Shown piece by piece: positions 15,001 through 30,000 of a DNA stretch of 64,000 bases. Every line of letters starts with the position of its first letter. The stretch's first letter is position 1. A program made the translations under genes and the position numbers. Below the pieces are notes generated by a model, which saw only the letters and a list, made by a program, of their open reading frames with translations, had not been told where the DNA came from and searched no databases. The DNA comes from JANQIO01 sp043513815 (GTDB lineage Bacteria > Pseudomonadota > Gammaproteobacteria > Pseudomonadales > Halieaceae): NCBI GenBank assembly GCA_043513815.1, contig CP121313.1, positions 1-64,000 of the forward strand, in the 5' to 3' direction.

Positions 15001-18000
15001 GATCACGATGCTGGTCAGATCCAGACCGCTTTCACTATCACTGTCATTCGCCGCCAGGTCGATCGTCGTCGACGCGCCCTCATCCAGCGTCGCACTATCG
15101 GCAACAACCGTCGGCGCCGTGTCATCAACCGCATTCACCGTGATCGTCACCGTCGCCGGTGAACTCACGTTGCCGTCAACATCCGCGATCGTGTACGCAA
15201 ACGTATCGCCCGTCGTATCCGAGCCATCATGCGTGTAAACAACCGTGCCATCCGTGCCGACACTCACCGTGCCATTGCTCGGCGCACTCGTGATCACGAT
15301 GCTGGTCAGATCCAGACCGCTTTCACTATCACTGTCATTCGCCGCCAGGTCGATCGTCGTCGACGCGCCCTCATCCAGCGTCGCACTATCGGCAACAACC
15401 GTCGGCGCCGTGTCATCAACCGCATTCACCGTGATCGTCACCGTCGCCGGTGAACTCACGTTGCCGTCAACATCCGCGATCGTGTACGCAAACGTATCGC
15501 CCGTCGTATCCGAGCCATCATGCGTGTAAACAACCGTGCCATCCGTGCCGACACTCACCGTGCCATTGCTCGGCGCACTCGTGATCACGATGCTGGTCAG
15601 ATCCAGACCGCTTTCACTATCACTGTCATTCGCCGCCAGGTCGATCGTCGTCGACGCGCCCTCATCCAGCGTCGCACTATCGGCAACAACCGTCGGCGCC
15701 GTGTCATCAACCGCATTCACCGTGATCGTCACCGTCGCCGGTGAACTCACGTTGCCGTCAACATCCGCGATCGTGTACGCAAACGTATCGCCCGTCGTAT
15801 CCGAGCCATCATGCGTGTAAACAACCGTGCCATCCGTGCCGACACTCACCGTGCCATTGCTCGGCGCACTCGTGATCACGATGCTGGTCAGATCCAGACC
15901 GCTTTCACTATCACTGTCATTCGCCGCCAGGTCGATCGTCGTCGACGCGCCCTCATCCAGCGTCGCACTATCGGCAACAACCGTCGGCGCCGTGTCATCA
16001 ACCGCATTCACCGTGATCGTCACCGTCGCCGGTGAACTCACGTTGCCGTCAACATCCGCGATCGTGTACGCAAACGTATCGCCCGTCGTATCCGAGCCAT
16101 CATGCGTGTAAACAACCGTGCCATCCGTGCCGACACTCACCGTGCCATTGCTCGGCGCACTCGTGATCACGATGCTGGTCAGATCCAGACCGCTTTCACT
16201 ATCACTGTCATTCGCCGCCAGGTCGATCGTCGTCGACGCGCCCTCATCCAGCGTCGCACTATCGGCAACAACCGTCGGCGCCGTGTCATCAACCGCATTC
16301 ACCGTGATCGTCACCGTCGCCGGTGAACTCACGTTGCCGTCAACATCCGCGATCGTGTACGCAAACGTATCGCCCGTCGTATCCGAGCCATCATGCGTGT
16401 AAACAACCGTGCCATCCGTGCCGACACTCACCGTGCCATTGCTCGGCGCACTCGTGATCACGATGCTGGTCAGATCCAGACCGCTTTCACTATCACTGTC
16501 ATTCGCCGCCAGGTCGATCGTCGTCGACGCGCCCTCATCCAGCGTCGCACTATCGGCAACAACCGTCGGCGCCGTGTCATCAACCGCATTCACCGTGATC
16601 GTCACCGTCGCCGGTGAACTCACGTTGCCGTCAACATCCGCGATCGTGTACGCAAACGTATCGCCCGTCGTATCCGAGCCATCATGCGTGTAAACAACCG
16701 TGCCATCCGTGCCGACACTCACCGTGCCATTGCTCGGCGCACTCGTGATCACGATGCTGGTCAGATCCAGACCGCTTTCACTATCACTGTCATTCGCCGC
16801 CAGGTCGATCGTCGTCGACGCGCCCTCATCCAGCGTCGCACTATCGGCAACAACCGTCGGCGCCGTGTCATCAACCGCATTCACCGTGATCGTCACCGTC
16901 GCCGGTGAACTCACGTTGCCGTCAACATCCGCGATCGTGTACGCAAACGTATCGCCCGTCGTATCCGAGCCATCATGCGTGTAAACAACCGTGCCATCCG
17001 TGCCGACACTCACCGTGCCATTGCTCGGCGCACTCGTGATCACGATGCTGGTCAGATCCAGACCGCTTTCACTATCACTGTCATTCGCCGCCAGGTCGAT
17101 CGTCGTCGACGCGCCCTCATCCAGCGTCGCACTATCGGCAACAACCGTCGGCGCCGTGTCATCAACCGCATTCACCGTGATCGTCACCGTCGCCGGTGAA
17201 CTCACGTTGCCGTCAACATCCGCGATCGTGTACGCAAACGTATCGCCCGTCGTATCCGAGCCATCATGCGTGTAAACAACCGTGCCATCCGTGCCGACAC
17301 TCACCGTGCCATTGCTCGGCGCACTCGTGATCACGATGCTGGTCAGATCCAGACCGCTTTCACTATCACTGTCATTCGCCGCCAGGTCGATCGTCGTCGA
17401 CGCGCCCTCATCCAGCGTCGCACTATCGGCAACAACCGTCGGCGCCGTGTCATCAACCGCATTCACCGTGATCGTCACCGTCGCCGGTGAACTCACGTTG
17501 CCGTCAACATCCGCGATCGTGTACGCAAACGTATCGCCCGTCGTATCCGAGCCATCATGCGTGTAAACAACCGTGCCATCCGTGCCGACACTCACCGTGC
17601 CATTGCTCGGCGCACTCGTGATCACGATGCTGGTCAGATCCAGACCGCTTTCACTATCACTGTCATTCGCCGCCAGGTCGATCGTCGTCGACGCGCCCTC
17701 ATCCAGCGTCGCACTATCGGCAACAACCGTCGGCGCCGTGTCATCAACCGCATTCACCGTGATCGTCACCGTCGCCGGTGAACTCACGTTGCCGTCAACA
17801 TCCGCGATCGTGTACGCAAACGTATCGCCCGTCGTATCCGAGCCATCATGCGTGTAAACAACCGTGCCATCCGTGCCGACACTCACCGTGCCATTGCTCG
17901 GCGCACTCGTGATCACGATGCTGGTCAGATCCAGACCGCTTTCACTATCACTGTCATTCGCCGCCAGGTCGATCGTCGTCGACGCGCCCTCATCCAGCGT

Positions 18001-21000
18001 CGCACTATCGGCAACAACCGTCGGCGCCGTGTCATCAACCGCATTCACCGTGATCGTCACCGTCGCCGGTGAACTCACGTTGCCGTCAACATCCGCGATC
18101 GTGTACGCAAACGTATCGCCCGTCGTATCCGAGCCATCATGCGTGTAAACAACCGTGCCATCCGTGCCGACACTCACCGTGCCATTGCTCGGCGCACTCG
18201 TGATCACGATGCTGGTCAGATCCAGACCGCTTTCACTATCACTGTCATTCGCCGCCAGGTCGATCGTCGTCGACGCGCCCTCATCCAGCGTCGCACTATC
18301 GGCAACAACCGTCGGCGCCGTGTCATCAACCGCATTCACCGTGATCGTCACCGTCGCCGGTGAACTCACGTTGCCGTCAACATCCGCGATCGTGTACGCA
18401 AACGTATCGCCCGTCGTATCCGAGCCATCATGCGTGTAAACAACCGTGCCATCCGTGCCGACACTCACCGTGCCATTGCTCGGCGCACTCGTGATCACGA
18501 TGCTGGTCAGATCCAGACCGCTTTCACTATCACTGTCATTCGCCGCCAGGTCGATCGTCGTCGACGCGCCCTCATCCAGCGTCGCACTATCGGCAACAAC
18601 CGTCGGCGCCGTGTCATCAACCGCATTCACCGTGATCGTCACCGTCGCCGGTGAACTCACGTTGCCGTCAACATCCGCGATCGTGTACGCAAACGTATCG
18701 CCCGTCGTATCCGAGCCATCATGCGTGTAAACAACCGTGCCATCCGTGCCGACACTCACCGTGCCATTGCTCGGCGCACTCGTGATCACGATGCTGGTCA
18801 GATCCAGACCGCTTTCACTATCACTGTCATTCGCCGCCAGGTCGATCGTCGTCGACGCGCCCTCATCCAGCGTCGCACTATCGGCAACAACCGTCGGCGC
18901 CGTGTCATCAACCGCATTCACCGTGATCGTCACCGTCGCCGGTGAACTCACGTTGCCGTCAACATCCGCGATCGTGTACGCAAACGTATCGCCCGTCGTA
19001 TCCGAGCCATCATGCGTGTAAACAACCGTGCCATCCGTGCCGACACTCACCGTGCCATTGCTCGGCGCACTCGTGATCACGATGCTGGTCAGATCCAGAC
19101 CGCTTTCACTATCACTGTCATTCGCCGCCAGGTCGATCGTCGTCGACGCGCCCTCATCCAGCGTCGCACTATCGGCAACAACCGTCGGCGCCGTGTCATC
19201 AACCGCATTCACCGTGATCGTCACCGTCGCCGGTGAACTCACGTTGCCGTCAACATCCGCGATCGTGTACGCAAACGTATCGCCCGTCGTATCCGAGCCA
19301 TCATGCGTGTAAACAACCGTGCCATCCGTGCCGACACTCACCGTGCCATTGCTCGGCGCACTCGTGATCACGATGCTGGTCAGATCCAGACCGCTTTCAC
19401 TATCACTGTCATTCGCCGCCAGGTCGATCGTCGTCGACGCGCCCTCATCCAGCGTCGCACTATCGGCAACAACCGTCGGCGCCGTGTCATCAACCGCATT
19501 CACCGTGATCGTCACCGTCGCCGGTGAACTCACGTTGCCGTCAACATCCGCGATCGTGTACGCAAACGTATCGCCCGTCGTATCCGAGCCATCATGCGTG
19601 TAAACAACCGTGCCATCCGTGCCGACACTCACCGTGCCATTGCTCGGCGCACTCGTGATCACGATGCTGGTCAGATCCAGACCGCTTTCACTATCACTGT
19701 CATTCGCCGCCAGGTCGATCGTCGTCGACGCGCCCTCATCCAGCGTCGCACTATCGGCAACAACCGTCGGCGCCGTGTCATCAACCGCATTCACCGTGAT
19801 CGTCACCGTCGCCGGTGAACTCACGTTGCCGTCAACATCCGCGATCGTGTACGCAAACGTATCGCCCGTCGTATCCGAGCCATCATGCGTGTAAACAACC
19901 GTGCCATCCGTGCCGACACTCACCGTGCCATTGCTCGGCGCACTCGTGATCACGATGCTGGTCAGATCCAGACCGCTTTCACTATCACTGTCATTCGCCG
20001 CCAGGTCGATCGTCGTCGACGCGCCCTCATCCAGCGTCGCACTATCGGCAACAACCGTCGGCGCCGTGTCATCAACCGCATTCACCGTGATCGTCACCGT
20101 CGCCGGTGAACTCACGTTGCCGTCAACATCCGCGATCGTGTACGCAAACGTATCGCCCGTCGTATCCGAGCCATCATGCGTGTAAACAACCGTGCCATCC
20201 GTGCCGACACTCACCGTGCCATTGCTCGGCGCACTCGTGATCACGATGCTGGTCAGATCCAGACCGCTTTCACTATCACTGTCATTCGCCGCCAGGTCGA
20301 TCGTCGTCGACGCGCCCTCATCCAGCGTCGCACTATCGGCAACAACCGTCGGCGCCGTGTCATCAACCGCATTCACCGTGATCGTCACCGTCGCCGGTGA
20401 ACTCACGTTGCCGTCAACATCCGCGATCGTGTACGCAAACGTATCGCCCGTCGTATCCGAGCCATCATGCGTGTAAACAACCGTGCCATCCGTGCCGACA
20501 CTCACCGTGCCATTGCTCGGCGCACTCGTGATCACGATGCTGGTCAGATCCAGACCGCTTTCACTATCACTGTCATTCGCCGCCAGGTCGATCGTCGTCG
20601 ACGCGCCCTCATCCAGCGTCGCACTATCGGCAACAACCGTCGGCGCCGTGTCATCAACCGCATTCACCGTGATCGTCACCGTCGCCGGTGAACTCACGTT
20701 GCCGTCAACATCCGCGATCGTGTACGCAAACGTATCGCCCGTCGTATCCGAGCCATCATGCGTGTAAACAACCGTGCCATCCGTGCCGACACTCACCGTG
20801 CCATTGCTCGGCGCACTCGTGATCACGATGCTGGTCAGATCCAGACCGCTTTCACTATCACTGTCATTCGCCGCCAGGTCGATCGTCGTCGACGCGCCCT
20901 CATCCAGCGTCGCACTATCGGCAACAACCGTCGGCGCCGTGTCATCAACCGCATTCACCGTGATCGTCACCGTCGCCGGTGAACTCACGTTGCCGTCAAC

Positions 21001-24000
21001 ATCCGCGATCGTGTACGCAAACGTATCGCCCGTCGTATCCGAGCCATCATGCGTGTAAACAACCGTGCCATCCGTGCCGACACTCACCGTGCCATTGCTC
21101 GGCGCACTCGTGATCACGATGCTGGTCAGATCCAGACCGCTTTCACTATCACTGTCATTCGCCGCCAGGTCGATCGTCGTCGACGCGCCCTCATCCAGCG
21201 TCGCACTATCGGCAACAACCGTCGGCGCCGTGTCATCAACCGCATTCACCGTGATCGTCACCGTCGCCGGTGAACTCACGTTGCCGTCAACATCCGCGAT
21301 CGTGTACGCAAACGTATCGCCCGTCGTATCCGAGCCATCATGCGTGTAAACAACCGTGCCATCCGTGCCGACACTCACCGTGCCATTGCTCGGCGCACTC
21401 GTGATCACGATGCTGGTCAGATCCAGACCGCTTTCACTATCACTGTCATTCGCCGCCAGGTCGATCGTCGTCGACGCGCCCTCATCCAGCGTCGCACTAT
21501 CGGCAACAACCGTCGGCGCCGTGTCATCAACCGCATTCACCGTGATCGTCACCGTCGCCGGTGAACTCACGTTGCCGTCAACATCCGCGATCGTGTACGC
21601 AAACGTATCGCCCGTCGTATCCGAGCCATCATGCGTGTAAACAACCGTGCCATCCGTGCCGACACTCACCGTGCCATTGCTCGGCGCACTCGTGATCACG
21701 ATGCTGGTCAGATCCAGACCGCTTTCACTATCACTGTCATTCGCCGCCAGGTCGATCGTCGTCGACGCGCCCTCATCCAGCGTCGCACTATCGGCAACAA
21801 CCGTCGGCGCCGTGTCATCAACCGCATTCACCGTGATCGTCACCGTCGCCGGTGAACTCACGTTGCCGTCAACATCCGCGATCGTGTACGCAAACGTATC
21901 GCCCGTCGTATCCGAGCCATCATGCGTGTAAACAACCGTGCCATCCGTGCCGACACTCACCGTGCCATTGCTCGGCGCACTCGTGATCACGATGCTGGTC
22001 AGATCCAGACCGCTTTCACTATCACTGTCATTCGCCGCCAGGTCGATCGTCGTCGACGCGCCCTCATCCAGCGTCGCACTATCGGCAACAACCGTCGGCG
22101 CCGTGTCATCAACCGCATTCACCGTGATCGTCACCGTCGCCGGTGAACTCACGTTGCCGTCAACATCCGCGATCGTGTACGCAAACGTATCGCCCGTCGT
22201 ATCCGAGCCATCATGCGTGTAAACAACCGTGCCATCCGTGCCGACACTCACCGTGCCATTGCTCGGCGCACTCGTGATCACGATGCTGGTCAGATCCAGA
22301 CCGCTTTCACTATCACTGTCATTCGCCGCCAGGTCGATCGTCGTCGACGCGCCCTCATCCAGCGTCGCACTATCGGCAACAACCGTCGGCGCCGTGTCAT
22401 CAACCGCATTCACCGTGATCGTCACCGTCGCCGGTGAACTCACGTTGCCGTCAACATCCGCGATCGTGTACGCAAACGTATCGCCCGTCGTATCCGAGCC
22501 ATCATGCGTGTAAACAACCGTGCCATCCGTGCCGACACTCACCGTGCCATTGCTCGGCGCACTCGTGATCACGATGCTGGTCAGATCCAGACCGCTTTCA
22601 CTATCACTGTCATTCGCCGCCAGGTCGATCGTCGTCGACGCGCCCTCATCCAGCGTCGCACTATCGGCAACAACCGTCGGCGCCGTGTCATCAACCGCAT
22701 TCACCGTGATCGTCACCGTCGCCGGTGAACTCACGTTGCCGTCAACATCCGCGATCGTGTACGCAAACGTATCGCCCGTCGTATCCGAGCCATCATGCGT
22801 GTAAACAACCGTGCCATCCGTGCCGACACTCACCGTGCCATTGCTCGGCGCACTCGTGATCACGATGCTGGTCAGATCCAGACCGCTTTCACTATCACTG
22901 TCATTCGCCGCCAGGTCGATCGTCGTCGACGCGCCCTCATCCAGCGTCGCACTATCGGCAACAACCGTCGGCGCCGTGTCATCAACCGCATTCACCGTGA
23001 TCGTCACCGTCGCCGGTGAACTCACGTTGCCGTCAACATCCGCGATCGTGTACGCAAACGTATCGCCCGTCGTATCCGAGCCATCATGCGTGTAAACAAC
23101 CGTGCCATCCGTGCCGACACTCACCGTGCCATTGCTCGGCGCACTCGTGATCACGATGCTGGTCAGATCCAGACCGCTTTCACTATCACTGTCATTCGCC
23201 GCCAGGTCGATCGTCGTCGACGCGCCCTCATCCAGCGTCGCACTATCGGCAACAACCGTCGGCGCCGTGTCATCAACCGCATTCACCGTGATCGTCACCG
23301 TCGCCGGTGAACTCACGTTGCCGTCAACATCCGCGATCGTGTACGCAAACGTATCGCCCGTCGTATCCGAGCCATCATGCGTGTAAACAACCGTGCCATC
23401 CGTGCCGACACTCACCGTGCCATTGCTCGGCGCACTCGTGATCACGATGCTGGTCAGATCCAGACCGCTTTCACTATCACTGTCATTCGCCGCCAGGTCG
23501 ATCGTCGTCGACGCGCCCTCATCCAGCGTCGCACTATCGGCAACAACCGTCGGCGCCGTGTCATCAACCGCATTCACCGTGATCGTCACCGTCGCCGGTG
23601 AACTCACGTTGCCGTCAACATCCGCGATCGTGTACGCAAACGTATCGCCCGTCGTATCCGAGCCATCATGCGTGTAAACAACCGTGCCATCCGTGCCGAC
23701 ACTCACCGTGCCATTGCTCGGCGCACTCGTGATCACGATGCTGGTCAGATCCAGACCGCTTTCACTATCACTGTCATTCGCCGCCAGGTCGATCGTCGTC
23801 GACGCGCCCTCATCCAGCGTCGCACTATCGGCAACAACCGTCGGCGCCGTGTCATCAACCGCATTCACCGTGATCGTCACCGTCGCCGGTGAACTCACGT
23901 TGCCGTCAACATCCGCGATCGTGTACGCAAACGTATCGCCCGTCGTATCCGAGCCATCATGCGTGTAAACAACCGTGCCATCCGTGCCGACACTCACCGT

Positions 24001-27000
24001 GCCATTGCTCGGCGCACTCGTGATCACGATGCTGGTCAGATCCAGACCGCTTTCACTATCACTGTCATTCGCCGCCAGGTCGATCGTCGTCGACGCGCCC
24101 TCATCCAGCGTCGCACTATCGGCAACAACCGTCGGCGCCGTGTCATCAACCGCATTCACCGTGATCGTCACCGTCGCCGGTGAACTCACGTTGCCGTCAA
24201 CATCCGCGATCGTGTACGCAAACGTATCGCCCGTCGTATCCGAGCCATCATGCGTGTAAACAACCGTGCCATCCGTGCCGACACTCACCGTGCCATTGCT
24301 CGGCGCACTCGTGATCACGATGCTGGTCAGATCCAGACCGCTTTCACTATCACTGTCATTCGCCGCCAGGTCGATCGTCGTCGACGCGCCCTCATCCAGC
24401 GTCGCACTATCGGCAACAACCGTCGGCGCCGTGTCATCAACCGCATTCACCGTGATCGTCACCGTCGCCGGTGAACTCACGTTGCCGTCAACATCCGCGA
24501 TCGTGTACGCAAACGTATCGCCCGTCGTATCCGAGCCATCATGCGTGTAAACAACCGTGCCATCCGTGCCGACACTCACCGTGCCATTGCTCGGCGCACT
24601 CGTGATCACGATGCTGGTCAGATCCAGACCGCTTTCACTATCACTGTCATTCGCCGCCAGGTCGATCGTCGTCGACGCGCCCTCATCCAGCGTCGCACTA
24701 TCGGCAACAACCGTCGGCGCCGTGTCATCAACCGCATTCACCGTGATCGTCACCGTCGCCGGTGAACTCACGTTGCCGTCAACATCCGCGATCGTGTACG
24801 CAAACGTATCGCCCGTCGTATCCGAGCCATCATGCGTGTAAACAACCGTGCCATCCGTGCCGACACTCACCGTGCCATTGCTCGGCGCACTCGTGATCAC
24901 GATGCTGGTCAGATCCAGACCGCTTTCACTATCACTGTCATTCGCCGCCAGGTCGATCGTCGTCGACGCGCCCTCATCCAGCGTCGCACTATCGGCAACA
25001 ACCGTCGGCGCCGTGTCATCAACCGCATTCACCGTGATCGTCACCGTCGCCGGTGAACTCACGTTGCCGTCAACATCCGCGATCGTGTACGCAAACGTAT
25101 CGCCCGTCGTATCCGAGCCATCATGCGTGTAAACAACCGTGCCATCCGTGCCGACACTCACCGTGCCATTGCTCGGCGCACTCGTGATCACGATGCTGGT
25201 CAGATCCAGACCGCTTTCACTATCACTGTCATTCGCCGCCAGGTCGATCGTCGTCGACGCGCCCTCATCCAGCGTCGCACTATCGGCAACAACCGTCGGC
25301 GCCGTGTCATCAACCGCATTCACCGTGATCGTCACCGTCGCCGGTGAACTCACGTTGCCGTCAACATCCGCGATCGTGTACGCAAACGTATCGCCCGTCG
25401 TATCCGAGCCATCATGCGTGTAAACAACCGTGCCATCCGTGCCGACACTCACCGTGCCATTGCTCGGCGCACTCGTGATCACGATGCTGGTCAGATCCAG
25501 ACCGCTTTCACTATCACTGTCATTCGCCGCCAGGTCGATCGTCGTCGACGCGCCCTCATCCAGCGTCGCACTATCGGCAACAACCGTCGGCGCCGTGTCA
25601 TCAACCGCATTCACCGTGATCGTCACCGTCGCCGGTGAACTCACGTTGCCGTCAACATCCGCGATCGTGTACGCAAACGTATCGCCCGTCGTATCCGAGC
25701 CATCATGCGTGTAAACAACCGTGCCATCCGTGCCGACACTCACCGTGCCATTGCTCGGCGCACTCGTGATCACGATGCTGGTCAGATCCAGACCGCTTTC
25801 ACTATCACTGTCATTCGCCGCCAGGTCGATCGTCGTCGACGCGCCCTCATCCAGCGTCGCACTATCGGCAACAACCGTCGGCGCCGTGTCATCAACCGCA
25901 TTCACCGTGATCGTCACCGTCGCCGGTGAACTCACGTTGCCGTCAACATCCGCGATCGTGTACGCAAACGTATCGCCCGTCGTATCCGAGCCATCATGCG
26001 TGTAAACAACCGTGCCATCCGTGCCGACACTCACCGTGCCATTGCTCGGCGCACTCGTGATCACGATGCTGGTCAGATCCAGACCGCTTTCACTATCACT
26101 GTCATTCGCCGCCAGGTCGATCGTCGTCGACGCGCCCTCATCCAGCGTCGCACTATCGGCAACAACCGTCGGCGCCGTGTCATCAACCGCATTCACCGTG
26201 ATCGTCACCGTCGCCGGTGAACTCACGTTGCCGTCAACATCCGCGATCGTGTACGCAAACGTATCGCCCGTCGTATCCGAGCCATCATGCGTGTAAACAA
26301 CCGTGCCATCCGTGCCGACACTCACCGTGCCATTGCTCGGCGCACTCGTGATCACGATGCTGGTCAGATCCAGACCGCTTTCACTATCACTGTCATTCGC
26401 CGCCAGGTCGATCGTCGTCGACGCGCCCTCATCCAGCGTCGCACTATCGGCAACAACCGTCGGCGCCGTGTCATCAACCGCATTCACCGTGATCGTCACC
26501 GTCGCCGGTGAACTCACGTTGCCGTCAACATCCGCGATCGTGTACGCAAACGTATCGCCCGTCGTATCCGAGCCATCATGCGTGTAAACAACCGTGCCAT
26601 CCGTGCCGACACTCACCGTGCCATTGCTCGGCGCACTCGTGATCACGATGCTGGTCAGATCCAGACCGCTTTCACTATCACTGTCATTCGCCGCCAGGTC
26701 GATCGTCGTCGACGCGCCCTCATCCAGCGTCGCACTATCGGCAACAACCGTCGGCGCCGTGTCATCAACCGCATTCACCGTGATCGTCACCGTCGCCGGT
26801 GAACTCACGTTGCCGTCAACATCCGCGATCGTGTACGCAAACGTATCGCCCGTCGTATCCGAGCCATCATGCGTGTAAACAACCGTGCCATCCGTGCCGA
26901 CACTCACCGTGCCATTGCTCGGCGCACTCGTGATCACGATGCTGGTCAGATCCAGACCGCTTTCACTATCACTGTCATTCGCCGCCAGGTCGATCGTCGT

Positions 27001-30000
27001 CGACGCGCCCTCATCCAGCGTCGCACTATCGGCAACAACCGTCGGCGCCGTGTCATCAACCGCATTCACCGTGATCGTCACCGTCGCCGGTGAACTCACG
27101 TTGCCGTCAACATCCGCGATCGTGTACGCAAACGTATCGCCCGTCGTATCCGAGCCATCATGCGTGTAAACAACCGTGCCATCCGTGCCGACACTCACCG
27201 TGCCATTGCTCGGCGCACTCGTGATCACGATGCTGGTCAGATCCAGACCGCTTTCACTATCACTGTCATTCGCCGCCAGGTCGATCGTCGTCGACGCGCC
27301 CTCATCCAGCGTCGCACTATCGGCAACAACCGTCGGCGCCGTGTCATCAACCGCATTCACCGTGATCGTCACCGTCGCCGGTGAACTCACGTTGCCGTCA
27401 ACATCCGCGATCGTGTACGCAAACGTATCGCCCGTCGTATCCGAGCCATCATGCGTGTAAACAACCGTGCCATCCGTGCCGACACTCACCGTGCCATTGC
27501 TCGGCGCACTCGTGATCACGATGCTGGTCAGATCCAGACCGCTTTCACTATCACTGTCATTCGCCGCCAGGTCGATCGTCGTCGACGCGCCCTCATCCAG
27601 CGTCGCACTATCGGCAACAACCGTCGGCGCCGTGTCATCAACCGCATTCACCGTGATCGTCACCGTCGCCGGTGAACTCACGTTGCCGTCAACATCCGCG
27701 ATCGTGTACGCAAACGTATCGCCCGTCGTATCCGAGCCATCATGCGTGTAAACAACCGTGCCATCCGTGCCGACACTCACCGTGCCATTGCTCGGCGCAC
27801 TCGTGATCACGATGCTGGTCAGATCCAGACCGCTTTCACTATCACTGTCATTCGCCGCCAGGTCGATCGTCGTCGACGCGCCCTCATCCAGCGTCGCACT
27901 ATCGGCAACAACCGTCGGCGCCGTGTCATCAACCGCATTCACCGTGATCGTCACCGTCGCCGGTGAACTCACGTTGCCGTCAACATCCGCGATCGTGTAC
28001 GCAAACGTATCGCCCGTCGTATCCGAGCCATCATGCGTGTAAACAACCGTGCCATCCGTGCCGACACTCACCGTGCCATTGCTCGGCGCACTCGTGATCA
28101 CGATGCTGGTCAGATCCAGACCGCTTTCACTATCACTGTCATTCGCCGCCAGGTCGATCGTCGTCGACGCGCCCTCATCCAGCGTCGCACTATCGGCAAC
28201 AACCGTCGGCGCCGTGTCATCAACCGCATTCACCGTGATCGTCACCGTCGCCGGTGAACTCACGTTGCCGTCAACATCCGCGATCGTGTACGCAAACGTA
28301 TCGCCCGTCGTATCCGAGCCATCATGCGTGTAAACAACCGTGCCATCCGTGCCGACACTCACCGTGCCATTGCTCGGCGCACTCGTGATCACGATGCTGG
28401 TCAGATCCAGACCGCTTTCACTATCACTGTCATTCGCCGCCAGGTCGATCGTCGTCGACGCGCCCTCATCCAGCGTCGCACTATCGGCAACAACCGTCGG
28501 CGCCGTGTCATCAACCGCATTCACCGTGATCGTCACCGTCGCCGGTGAACTCACGTTGCCGTCAACATCCGCGATCGTGTACGCAAACGTATCGCCCGTC
28601 GTATCCGAGCCATCATGCGTGTAAACAACCGTGCCATCCGTGCCGACACTCACCGTGCCATTGCTCGGCGCACTCGTGATCACGATGCTGGTCAGATCCA
28701 GACCGCTTTCACTATCACTGTCATTCGCCGCCAGGTCGATCGTCGTCGACGCGCCCTCATCCAGCGTCGCACTATCGGCAACAACCGTCGGCGCCGTGTC
28801 ATCAACCGCATTCACCGTGATCGTCACCGTCGCCGGTGAACTCACGTTGCCGTCAACATCCGCGATCGTGTACGCAAACGTATCGCCCGTCGTATCCGAG
28901 CCATCATGCGTGTAAACAACCGTGCCATCCGTGCCGACACTCACCGTGCCATTGCTCGGCGCACTCGTGATCACGATGCTGGTCAGATCCAGACCGCTTT
29001 CACTATCACTGTCATTCGCCGCCAGGTCGATCGTCGTCGACGCGCCCTCATCCAGCGTCGCACTATCGGCAACAACCGTCGGCGCCGTGTCATCAACCGC
29101 ATTCACCGTGATCGTCACCGTCGCCGGTGAACTCACGTTGCCGTCAACATCCGCGATCGTGTACGCAAACGTATCGCCCGTCGTATCCGAGCCATCATGC
29201 GTGTAAACAACCGTGCCATCCGTGCCGACACTCACCGTGCCATTGCTCGGCGCACTCGTGATCACGATGCTGGTCAGATCCAGACCGCTTTCACTATCAC
29301 TGTCATTCGCCGCCAGGTCGATCGTCGTCGACGCGCCCTCATCCAGCGTCGCACTATCGGCAACAACCGTCGGCGCCGTGTCATCAACCGCATTCACCGT
29401 GATCGTCACCGTCGCCGGTGAACTCACGTTGCCGTCAACATCCGCGATCGTGTACGCAAACGTATCGCCCGTCGTATCCGAGCCATCATGCGTGTAAACA
29501 ACCGTGCCATCCGTGCCGACACTCACCGTGCCATTGCTCGGCGCACTCGTGATCACGATGCTGGTCAGATCCAGACCGCTTTCACTATCACTGTCATTCG
29601 CCGCCAGGTCGATCGTCGTCGACGCGCCCTCATCCAGCGTCGCACTATCGGCAACAACCGTCGGCGCCGTGTCATCAACCGCATTCACCGTGATCGTCAC
29701 CGTCGCCGGTGAACTCACGTTGCCGTCAACATCCGCGATCGTGTACGCAAACGTATCGCCCGTCGTATCCGAGCCATCATGCGTGTAAACAACCGTGCCA
29801 TCCGTGCCGACACTCACCGTGCCATTGCTCGGCGCACTCGTGATCACGATGCTGGTCAGATCCAGACCGCTTTCACTATCACTGTCATTCGCCGCCAGGT
29901 CGATCGTCGTCGACGCGCCCTCATCCAGCGTCGCACTATCGGCAACAACCGTCGGCGCCGTGTCATCAACCGCATTCACCGTGATCGTCACCGTCGCCGG